From Acanthaster planci (lineage: Eukaryota; Echinodermata; Asteroidea; Valvatida; Acanthasteridae), in NCBI RefSeq assembly GCF_001949145.1, contig NW_019091531.1, positions 545,105-609,104 of the forward strand: 64,000 nt of DNA, written 5' to 3'. Numbering within the stretch: position 1 is the stretch's first letter; each line of letters begins with the position of its first letter. Under the pieces are notes generated by a model. The model was given only the letters and a program-made list of their open reading frames with translations. It was not told the origin of the DNA and did no database searches. This document shows positions 25,701-36,900 of the stretch, one piece after another. Both the position numbers and the translations under genes were made by a program.

Positions 25701-28640
25701 GTGTAACTGAGCAAGGGAATGCGGTAGATGCTGACTTCCGCTTCCCCTTGCATCCACAGGGGTCTCTGGGCTGCAATGAATGGATTTACCTGTGAGTGTA
25801 ATGCAAAAATATGTACTTGATTTCGACAAGAACCTCTTTGTCAGACAAGGCAGCAAGTCATTTTTGCAAATATATGTCAAGTCACAAGTCATTTGTTCAA
25901 GCCCCAGTAATTTGGTCCAGTCACTAGTCCTTCAACTGCAGGTAAATTCAAGTTACAGGTCATTTCCTCCGAACAAATGGCAAGTCACAAATCTTTTTCT
26001 ATCTGTACAAGTAAAGTCACGCATTATTTTGTCCAACTGCAATAAGCAAACAGGGCAAGGTATCAACTTGAGTTATGAGTTATGAACTACTGAACTTTAC
26101 TTGACTCACTTGATTAGTACTTCACTCTACCGCTCCATTTCCATGTGTACTCCAATACTACTTCGGGAAGACATGGTTGCAGGTCACTGTTTGTAAGTGC
26201 TAGTCACGTCACTTTTTGAAAATCCCAAGTCACATCATCAGTCAAAGCTGGAACAGGGTAGTTGCAAGTCAAGTCACAAAAATGGTGACTCTAGTCTGAC
26301 CCGTGTCCCATTCATACACTGTACATGTACATTTGTATGACTTACATGTAAGTCAACAACCCTGCTCTTTGGTTCGGCATCAGAAGTGTTGACTGAAACA
26401 GTGCGCAAATTGTGTTTCATAAGTTGATACATGTAGGCCTAACTTTAATCCTTTTCACGTCAATAGTACAAAAAACTCAGCTGGGACAACTGGTAACAGA
26501 TAAGCCTACATGTAATTTTGGAGAGTTGTTAATTACCTTCAACCGGTGAGTCATGTGACAGCTCAAAGTACATTTTCCCAACAAAACACAATTGCTTAAC
26601 TCTGTTTTTAAAGATGAAGTGTACCTGTCCCTCTTTCATTTCAGTTGATGAAGTAATGAAAGCTTCAGCTCCCCTGAGTCCCTACTTTGAAATTTAGAGC
26701 TCCATGGTTTGAAAACGTTACTTTTTAAAGGAAATCTCCATCTGTTAAAAAGGTGTATTAGTCTAAAATTACCTACATGTATGCAACCTATAAAGGACAT
26801 TTTCTTTCAACACAAATGAAGAAGTATTTGGGGAAAACATATTGCAATAAACAGGGAAATTTGTGCCCCTGTCTGAGTAACTTGCCTTTTGGAATAATTT
26901 GGACATGGTCTCTCAACTAGGATTGACCATACTGTAGTTCTAAGGGCAGCTTTATTTAATGTGCCATTAGACTTAAAGTTTTGGCAACATAATTGGGCTA
27001 GCTACATGTAGCTACAATCCTGGACAAAACTGTTAGGACACGTTTCAGTGGCCACACCCCTTGCAGGTCCCCCACTCCCCCGTCCATATTGTCATCTCGA
27101 GCTGGAACTCAGACCGCGCAATGCAACCCAACATTGAGAGGGGGCCCGGGGATGGGGAGCCCAATGAGATTTGGCCAGGATTGTAGCTCCATCCAACAAG
27201 CCTCTGAGGATACTCCACGACTAATGTCAGTACTACAGCATCCTAGCTACTGCTGAACATTTTGTGTTTACCTTGCATTAGATTGTAATGAATGAAGTAT
27301 AATTTGTTGTTTTTCCTTGCTTGTGTAATAAGTAGTTTAAAAAAGCTGTGCTTGTCCTTAATGTTTAGTTTGTCGTAAAAAATTGTTTAGTTTTTTCTTT
27401 GGTTTTTGTCCTGTGGGTAACAATGTCATGTCCATCTACGGATCACAGGTGTAAATCCAGAGGGATATCCCCCCCTTTGGCATGTTTGGGGAGGGGGGAC
27501 GGATGGGCTATTCAATCATTCCCCCACTGTTCCGTTGTAGGTGAGAGAAGCAGATCTTGAAGAATTTCTAGAAGACTTACAACCAAAATGGACTGTATAT
27601 TCAATATTACTCAAAAATTGAGACCAGAAAAACCATAAATATGGCGTTCTGATGGAAGATCCTACATGTGCATGAATGCAATATATCTAGCAGCTGTACA
27701 TCTGTACTGTATCATGTCAACCCCCCCCCAGCACTCTCAAATTTCCATGGCCAGGAAATTCATCCCTGCATGTTTAGAAATCCCAGCATGTACTGCATGT
27801 AAACTTAGAAAACCCATCAAGGTGATTACATGTACATGTACATGTACATGCAGTTGAATTTCATTCAAAGATTCCTCCCACAATTTCCCATTTCCCATGT
27901 TCCAGTACACCACGGCTAGACATTCTCCACAGCTTTGAAAGTACATGTACATGTATGATGTAGGCCTGTGACTCCATTGCTTTTTGATTAAATTTATTGT
28001 TCTTTTGATTTGTAGGCCTACTTCTTGTGTTTAATGTTATTCCTAATAATTTTATATTTCAACGAACAGTCACACAAAGGCCTAAATACGTAGGCCTACA
28101 TGTACATGAATACATGCATGCAGTACAGTAGGCCCTACATAGACCTAAACATTTTAGGAAAGAGTTCCACAATACCATACCCCCTCCTTCCTCCATGACC
28201 ATACGTACAACAGTACTAATTATTCCGTACAGTGACCTACATGTACATGTAGTTAGCCTATTATTAGCCATCAGAAAGCAAAAGCATATCAAGGAAAGTT
28301 CAATGTAGGAAGGAAAAAACAAGGTCGTCTAAAAAATAATTTTTAAGACCAGTTTCATTGGGTTTGTGCACAGGGTGTCGAGTGGCGTCCGAATAATACA
28401 TGTATATCAATCATGGAACTCTTTCCAAGTTTTGAAATATTGTACTCTTGCAGGGCCCTAGACCTACTGGCCCTAGATATTTGTACGAAAGTGGCGTACC
28501 TTTGCAGCTGATGGCTGGCCAACTCCAAGATTCACATGACTCAACAAGACCAGCGTCAATGCCAAATGTATGCCAAATGATGTGAAACAAACTCTGATAG
28601 TGTGTACCACCAGTGCCACCAAAGCTACTTCCTCCATCAT
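22708..28640 (-). CDS. NEU1-like sialidase, tandem copy A
   Basis: An exo-alpha-sialidase of the lysosomal NEU1 family, removing terminal sialic acid from glycoproteins and glycolipids. Exons: 28500-28640, 25600-25789, 24586-24851, 24036-24218, 23175-23394 and 22708-22913, all GT-AG, phases 0,1,0,0,1; about 401 residues against 415 in human NEU1. The first exon encodes a hydrophobic leader ([17 protein letters not shown]); an upstream in-frame ATG at 28682 is an alternative start. Seen in order: YRIP with its active-site arginine, [26 protein letters not shown], Asp boxes [25 protein letters not shown] and [25 protein letters not shown] and SNPKST. It keeps the GIPYGQ loop of vertebrate NEU1, which copies B and C lack. 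The protein ends in RVSLYDEV. The first exon is the least certain part. Confidence 0.88.
23458..23600. repeat. Possible tRNA-derived SINE fragment
   Basis: The stretch CAGTGGTATCTC, then GCCTGCCACCGGTGACCCTG and GGATGAAATCCCACTC has the spacing of A and B boxes and resembles the head of the clearer SINE at 42.7 kb. It lies in the intron between the fourth and fifth exons of sialidase A. The B box is poor and no tail was found, so this is tentative. Confidence 0.3.
25088..25286. repeat. 200-bp segment in sialidase A intron, shared with copy C flank
   Basis: This segment in the intron between exons 2 and 3 of copy A is almost the same as 41456-41652, which lies just beyond the stop codon of copy C. 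Shared landmarks are TCATCGGAGTCCTGCTC, CAACCGCTGGTTTGCAAT, CTGAAATGTGGTAAAAAATC and CACAAACAGGGCATGAAG. I see no inverted ends or tail, so it may be a translocated piece of the sialidase cluster rather than a transposon. Confidence 0.75.
25850..26290. repeat. Degenerate AAGTCAC-type repeat
   Basis: Variants of CAAGTCACAAGTCATTT recur irregularly through the 5'-side intron of sialidase A. The units are diverged and the period is not constant, so this is an old minisatellite-like tract. No reading frame or fold is evident. Confidence 0.4.
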
Positions 28641-28682
28641 TGGTAATACAATCAATTGGAAGGTACATGCCCTGACCACCAT

Positions 28683-31600
28683 GGAGCTATCACTGACACG
28701 AAATAAACTGCATACGACGACTGTTTCCGAACTAACTAGTTTATGCCTGAATCGCTCGACGTTTTCCGTGCTAACCTGCCACACAAAACAGCCGTGATCC
28801 AGTTTAACCGTGGTATAACTATATCATGACTCCTCGAATTGCCTCTTCTTGCATCTGAACACACAGTCATCGACCAGGAGTTAAAAGACGGTGAACTCGT
28901 CGTGTTTGTAGAGGCCTAGTTACTCGGACTGACACTCCACTAGCACTAGGCCTAACCAACTTGTACTAACAAGAGTGAGAATTTAACAGCAGAAAACTTC
29001 TTTATTTAAAATTCAGCCATGTTGACTCACCCCTCTGTGGTATCCTTAGTATTTCAACAGTCAGAATTTTAAGTCCAAGTAAAGATTTGAAAAGTTGAGC
29101 AGTGTAAACGGAACAGTATACAGTGGGCAAACCAAATTATTTTGACCACACTACAGACGACTTACTTTGAAAGCTTCTGAACCATGAATAGTCTGGTGCA
29201 GTACGGTGCGTCTCCTGCACGCAGTGTGGTACGTACATGTACTTCACATTTATTTTCGACACTTGAAATTCCTCCCTATCTTAAAATGTTGTTTGTGGAC
29301 GATATCAGAGGGCCATTTTTTTCTCCCTTTACAACCCAGCCAATGGACGGACATGAACTATAGGCGTTCATCCGGGGGCTTTTACAAGCAAATTTTTCGC
29401 AATGCAGCGATTTGTTTTCACCGCTATACTCACCAAGCTCCCAGATCCGTGTAAGTCTGGTGGCAAGATCCATAAAGCGACTCAGTTCACGCGCGCGCAA
29501 TGATTTTTTTCCACCCGTTGCACGTGGGCGACGTCTTCACGGTAACGACACCATGTACGAAAGAAGGATCGAAGCGGCGCCACATGTGCAAGCGAGATAG
29601 GTCCTTCAAAACTTACTTATTTAATTACTTCCCAAAACCAGCGTTTTCAGTTCATTCTGCCTGCAGATTTTACTTTTTATAGGCATACTGACAGGCTGGA
29701 AGACAGGGCTTTTTTTGTTGAAAATTCCACTTTTTAGGCCTACGTTGAGAGTCGATTTTGGCATATTTTTTTTGTAACACAGCATCCAAAGTTTTGTGAT
29801 TTACTTTCCCCACTCTAGTTTTGTCGTTATCTATTGTCACCTTCAACCACACTTTATACTCTTCTTCAGTATAAAAGCATTTGACCTCCCTACTAGGTTC
29901 AGTGCAATGAAGAGTGAAATTTTAAAGCGTTTAAATTTACCATGCTTTACTGGATGACACATGGCGCTGTTACTAGGATGTCATCATGGGAAGACGTGGG
30001 TCGGTTTTTCTGTTCAGTTGTACAGCCGGCATTTACTTACTGAAAACAATTTCTGACAAAGGGTTGCTTCCTTGCTTACTGCTGTGTAGGCCTACTGATG
30101 ATCACACATTTTAAAAAAAATGCAAGAGTTACTGTGCCAAACAGAAAATGCACTGAGGATATCTTTCTGGGATGACATCACAGTTTTGCTCAAAGACACA
30201 AAAAACTCCACATAAAACCAAAAGGCAGTAAAATATCCGTGAAAGTAGTAAAACAAACATTGAAAATTAGAGTAACGGAGACGCTATGACGCATTTTGGA
30301 GTTTTGAATTTTTAAAAATCCCATTGCTGCTACAATTAAGAAAAGATGGTTTCAATTTCTTAAATTTTCAATTCTTAAAGCTTTCACACATTAAACAAGC
30401 ATCTTAACGCACCTGATCAAGACTAAAACCAAAACCGGTGAATTATATACCCTAAAATAGTACTTCTTAGTTATCGTGAAAAATGATAACTAAAAGGGAA
30501 AAACAATGCCAGAGTGTGTGTAATATTATTTTGCAATACCATCTCGGTAAGTAAAAGTCCAATAACTATCAACATAAAAATGTTTTGCAGTGCGGTAACT
30601 ATACAACATAAAATCAGTGCAATTGTATTATAAACAGGTATAAAAGCAGGTGTATTTCTGAACATATTGCTATTCAAATACCCCCAAAATTGTATTAAAA
30701 GCATGTATTCTAAGTACAAAGCGTTTTTACCGAACAAACTAGATTATACTTTGATTGCATGTACACCACTTACATTTGCTTAGTGCAAACATACATAATA
30801 GGCCCTATGTATGTTTGCACTAAGCAAATCATGCTTCCCTTACATATATATACACAAGTGTACCGCGACATCCTTTTAAGTAGCAAACTTTTTCACAGAA
30901 ATAACAATTTGCATAACTACTAACAAGCCAGCACAGTTTCAAGCAAATGTTGAAGAGAACGTACAATGACAAAAAGCACCATTGGAAATTCGGCAAAGTT
31001 GCTCCATCTGGCATGTACTGTTATTGCAAAGAAACAAGGAAATTTCAAAATGACTAAATAGAACTTTTCCTCAAAAAATGTTTAGCATCTAAGTTGATGT
31101 ATGTAGCTATTTGAATCGTGCTTACCATTACTGATTTTTAAAGTTGCAGTAGTTACAATTATAATCAGACAATTTAGACAGGTTACGAGATGACAATGGT
31201 GCATGGTACAGCAGAGGTAGCAGTGTGTGAGGATGTTGTGCACTTACAATGTAACATCATACATATACTTTGTAAGGAACACATGCATTGCACCACCGGC
31301 GGAAGGATTTTCAAAGTGAGGAGACCAGTCGATCAGGCATCAGACATTAATAGACCAATGCGTTAACCCCTGCCCCATTATTGGACTTGCCAAAAGTGGG
31401 GACCGCCCTTCCTGACTCAAAAAGCGGAAGGGGTCCCATTCTTTTCAATGCACCTAACAGAGGTCAGTTGATCACGATGACCATTTTGGCCTGGGTGTCC
31501 AAGACACCCGTTTTTAACGCCTTCCTTATACATAAATACATGTACACATACCGGTCTTTCTTTTCAATGCAAACAATGGCACCAAATAGGGGCGTTCAAA

Positions 31601-33963
31601 AGTTGGAAACCAGTACCTCAAGTATCCTCTACTGGTGAGTTTGATGATTGTGAACGAGTCTTCAGTTAACACTATATCATGAAAACTAAGTGGCTTGGTT
31701 AGCATTCATAAAAAAGGGGTAGAATTAAATACATTTTATTCTGTGGGGATTATAATTGTTCTGAAAGGGTCTAACTGTACCTCTTTGGGTGTCGCGGCAA
31801 GCTGCACAATGACTTCGAGCTTTAATGCTATTTCTGAAATCTGAGCTCTGCATCTGAAAGACATTGTCCTCTTCGGCCAAGAATTTTGGAAACAACAGGT
31901 TGGAATGGGCTCTCGCTATCTCTCAGATTGCTTACTCTCTTGAAAAGAAAAGTTGTCTATAAAGACAACCAATCAGCCCCAGCGATGGTGACAACATGTC
32001 AGATCTCACACACTGATGCCTCAGAAGTATGGCAACGGAAGTTACACATTTCTATATATAGAAGCTTCTTAAAGAGACCAGAGAAATCATGAGATAGGGT
32101 GGCAGCCCATTCAGAGTATACATGTATGTGTAAGTTTATAATTTCACCAGCAGACATCTATGTTGACAGGTAAGGGTACCGATCTTACCATGGAGCAATA
32201 GTTGGCAAAAAGTTCCTAATTGGACATGAGTGGTTTTTGGTGCCAGGATGCACACCAATGGCATGTGAAAGCTTGATCTCCTTGCAATGCACATGCATGG
32301 ATGGTAACTTGTTCTCATCGGCCTAAGCTTTGAAAGCTTGTACAAAACAAAAGCTCGAAGAAATGGCCATTGCTTTAAAATATTCTGTGTACAATGTTTA
32401 GCTGTTCTTGTTTCCGGGAGTGAAGGGATACTGGACACTGTTAGGAATATGAGCCAATATGGCTGTTATGACCTAATAAAGAAGAGTTCAAAAAATACAC
32501 CAAAAAAGTCAGATTTTTGAGGATAGGTTTCAGAAAATCCCCCCCCCATCAAACATCCAGCGGGCAAGTGAAAACACCAGGCTGCACTGAGTTCAGGCCA
32601 AGTCACACTTTGAAAGTTTCTGCCTTCTTCTATCGTCTATATTGCAGTGTGTATGTACAGTTTAAAACCCACAATTATTCACACCCATTCAAAATTTGGA
32701 CAACATAGAATTTAAACTAAAAGACCAGAGTTGACAACGAAAAGTTTACATCTTAGCCCAGACGGGCTTTTGCAAAGGAAAGATGAGATTCTGTGTGCCT
32801 GGATTGACCATCCCAGTTCAAATATTTTAAGAATACAGCAACTACAAAATTTTCAAGGGGTATAAATATTTTTGGGCTTCACAGGTTGACTGCCATGCAT
32901 GATTTCATGGGGAATTCTCATTTGCCTAGCGTTGTACACATGCGCACATATTTGATGGGTACCTTTCAGGTATCTATATGAACATGAGCATTTTACAGAT
33001 TTATGTCCTCCACACTGCCAGCAGCGTATGTGTTGTGTTCTTCGATGATGCCAGTCTATTCAATTTTCAAAAGCCTTTCATTTCCTATGAGTATATCCGT
33101 AGTGGCAAAATTCGGTGCACCTGTGACAATTAATATACTCGTAGTCGGTGGTCAATGTGTTAAACTGCACCTCACTTCCCCTTATTTCTGTTAAATCCTG
33201 AGAATTGCACAAGTCTGGACTCCCTTACAACGGTGAAAATAGTCTACACCAGATGATATCTTTTTTCTTTCTTTAAACCACTTAAAAGTGGAAGTTTTAA
33301 AAACTTCCCGCATATACAATAAAACAATTATACAACTCTTGTGTTAATCTTACCACTTCTGCTCTGCGTATTTGTCACATCTTCATACCACAGCATACCA
33401 TCTTTGCCAGTGCCAGTAGGTGAAGTAGTTTTTGAACTCAGTGCTTCATCCAATCAAGGTAAAGGCGACATATAAAGCAATATCCCTCCATTAAGAACAA
33501 GCCAATGAGGAGAAGTTGGTGTTCTTATTTATCTGAAAAGGGCTAAGAAGCTTGGGAGTCATTCAGAGGGCTTGGTATAGACCTCTATCATGGGGCAGCC
33601 ATCTTGCTTTTCCCACATTCAAAGCACTGTAACTAAACTCAGGCAGGAAGGAAAGAGTTTGTTCCCTTTTATCAAGATGTGAAGTTGTATTAATGTTGCC
33701 AAAGGGGCTACAGGGAACAAGACAAACATGGCAGCATCATGATAAAGTTCTACTGTCACTAAAAACGCTTCCACTGAAATAAAAGTGTTGTGCCCTGTAA
33801 CATTTAAACTTTGTGTTTTCTCTGTTTCTTCCGTCAATGAGTTGTTTTCAGGACCTTTGAAAAAAATGTGTTGAAGACTGACTTATTAACTTCTACCAAT
33901 ACAGTACATGTACATTAATACAATACTTGCATCTTGGGCATCAAGTGTAAATAAAGAAGTCAG
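28683..33963. other. Spacer between sialidase copies A and B
   Basis: It holds the 5' flank of copy A and the 3' flank of copy B. No exon chain or RNA gene was recognised. The one sharply defined structure is the perfect hairpin at 30774-30829. Single short open stretches (for example minus 33619-33837) show no known domain. Confidence 0.3.
30774..30829. repeat. Perfect 24-bp inverted repeat, 8-nt loop
   Basis: Positions 30774-30797 (ATTTGCTTAGTGCAAACATA, ending CATA) are exactly complementary to 30806-30829, with loop ATAGGCCC between them. No protein signal overlaps it. It could be the collapsed arms of a small fold-back element or a transcribed hairpin. Confidence 0.9.
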
Positions 33964-36900
33964 CTATCTCTTGTCATACAGGCTCACCCGTACAAAGTTA
34001 ACTGATTCAGTTGAATATGAAACACCCTTCTCAAAGAGTATGAAGATGTACTGTGAAGGTCCCGGATGAGCCGTCATGGTGCTGTACCCGCTGGCCTTAT
34101 CCCAGATCTGAAGCTCGCCGTCCCACGTTGTTCCATTGTCGTAACTCCATCGCAGCGTCAGGTCAACTCCTGCATGGGAGCAAGAGTAGAATAATTAGAA
34201 TGGAATCTCATTTCCCACCAATTCACAACTACAAATTTTCAGACAGCTATGGACAATACCCCTAGGTTTTTGGCTGCCTCACTTGGAAACTCCTGCTTTG
34301 TTTCACTATGATTCATAAACTTTCAGACCATGCCATACATGTGACCGGCTTTAGCAAAACCCAACATTTGGGTGAAAATTCAAAATTTGAAACTGGGATC
34401 ACTGTAATGTACGTATAAAAACAAACTTTCATTTGATGCGTGTTTGAGGAAGTTTGAATAAATTCTGAAAGAGATATGGAACCTGAAATTAGATTTCAAC
34501 TTGAGAAAAACGGCCTTTAAAGTCAATAAACCAATTTAAGCATTTTAGAACAATTGTTCCAACAAAAACTGTACAGTTGGCCATTGAAAAAGGATCGGCA
34601 GTGAAATTCAAATGGCATTCGGTGTAAAAAGACTTGTTTCTAAAGTGCCGTGACTGAAGCATACAGACAGACCCAGTCACAAAGCTCTGATCAAAGATTC
34701 CACTTACTTTCAGTAGTACTTTTTGGATTAGTGAAGAACAGCACATCTCTGTAAAACAGCAGTCCTGCCGCACACGCTGGTTCAATCAAAACCTTATCCT
34801 CGTACACATCCTTCAAGGGGAAGGACTCGGCCCCATCATAACTGCGTGCCACCATGCGACAGTGGCAGTTGTAGAAGTGGGCATTGCGGATGTTTAGCAT
34901 AATGGAGCCGTCTGACAGTTCAACAGCCTGTAGACAAAAGCATGAAATTGGGGCAAAGTAAGCCACTGCAAAGTAATTTGAAGTAAGTATGTGTTTGTGG
35001 AAAACAGAGCGAAGCAATATGTAAAAGGGCACATACATGTACACGTACAGTACATTGCAACTGAGAATTAACCTCAAAAGAAAGAAAGCTTTTCACACTT
35101 TTTCCCATCCGGGAAAATGAATATTCATTTCACAAACTGTGAAAATGTTCCCCTCAGTGGGAAAAATTTGCACACTTTTCCCGTCTGTGGAAAAGAAATT
35201 CCAAAGTGGGAAATTTTTTTCACACTTTTTTCACCAGTGGAAAAATGTTTACACCTTTTTGCACAAGTGGGAAAAAATTTCACAAGTGGAAAAATTTTCA
35301 CAAATGGAATTATTTTCACACTTTTTTCACAAGTGGGAAAATTTTTCGCAGCTTTTTTTCACAAGCGGGAAATTCGCCTGTGAATGTGAATGAGATTCTT
35401 TTCATAATATTACCCAGTCGTTTCCACAGGGTTAAGTTTCAAGTTGCAATGTAATTGAAGGTTTCTACATTTTCAGTTTCTTCATTGATAGACCCGTTGC
35501 AGCTGGTACTCAGTAATGGTTCCTTTAACATGGCAAGGGATCATTGAAAAAATGTGAAGTGCAATCCCTCTATTAAACATAAATGCGGATGCGGTGGACA
35601 TGGTTTACTTTTAAAGGTCCCAACAACTGTGCGAAAGTGGTGCACACACTCTCTATTAGATGGATGCGTAGATGCACCATTCAGGGGAATGCCTTTCACT
35701 GCCTCTACAGCCCCTTTGCAGAACCAGAGCTGCCAACCTCACTTGACCAAAAATCCTATAATTTTACCTTAAAAAGTCCTATTTTCCCCCCAAAATCTCC
35801 AATTCTTCAGTGTTGTGTAACTTGGAGCTTGATTCGGATGTGAACAATCGAGCGAGATGCACAGTCTACATCCATAGTTTATGTACGGTGCACAGACAAA
35901 CTGCACAAACGAAGCAGCAACAGACAATAGAGGGCCTAATGGGTGGACACCTCATCATGCATGTTGCATGCATTTGCATGGAACTTCCAACATTGCCGAC
36001 AATTGATGTTACCGTGCGAAATTCAGCCAAACAATGGATAAAAAACTAAAATAATTTTGGGTGAATTGTATTTTATTGAGAAAAATTATAATGTCATATT
36101 GTCACTGAAAAATCGTATGAAAACGATAAAATCGTACTGGTTGGCAGCTCTGCAGAACCCATCATGTTTGCAAAAGTGATCATAAACCAATTTAACAATT
36201 CGAATTTAGGAATGCAAGGCAGCTCAGCTATCAAGGTCCATCTGCTTCTTATAAGATATACACTTCCAACATGTCCAAATACTCTGTGCAAATCTGCAAG
36301 GCATACCCTCAATGGGTGTGGCTGATTAGAAAATTTTCAGTTGCATCAAATGTTAAAATTCACTGCTGGTTCCAGATATTCACCAGATCAATTTTTCTGC
36401 TGACCACAACAGCATGTGTACCTGATTTTCGTCTGGTACAAAGTCCCCATTCCGTTTGATGTAGCCCCCGACACGCCATGTCGTCCCATGGTCGTCGCTG
36501 AGTAGGCACTGCACACCACCACCAAACCTACTGCCATGTCCACAGGAGACCAGACGGCCCTGGTGTGGAGCCAGTTTTTTCTGGTGAAAGGAAACAATGC
36601 ATTTATAATCCATTGAGGGTTGCCTGAAACAAATATTTGAATAATCTGCTTGCTCCACAGGACTATAATTTACAAATCAACAACTAAATATTCCTTTCCA
36701 AAAATGCATGCTGCTTCATGGTCAATGTATTTAGTTTCTTGGGGGACAGATGAAACTGGAGCAAAGCATCTTGCTGAGAAATAAGTGAAATGAGAAATTT
36801 CATTGAAATAAAATGTTTCAAGTTCCAACCATTTTATGGTAAGAAAATCACCCCCCCCCCCAGTTGGACAAGAGGGTCAAAGTTACAAGCTAGCTCTATT

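Noticed and set aside
27720-27960. CRISPR-like or other regular array in the TACATGTA-rich stretch
   Set aside because: The repeats are 6-12 bp, irregularly spaced and without defined spacers; this is eukaryotic DNA.
35117-35454. Overlapping long open frames on both strands at 35.1-35.45 kb
   Set aside because: Produced by the TTTTCACAAGTGGGAAAA minisatellite, whose units lack stops in several frames.
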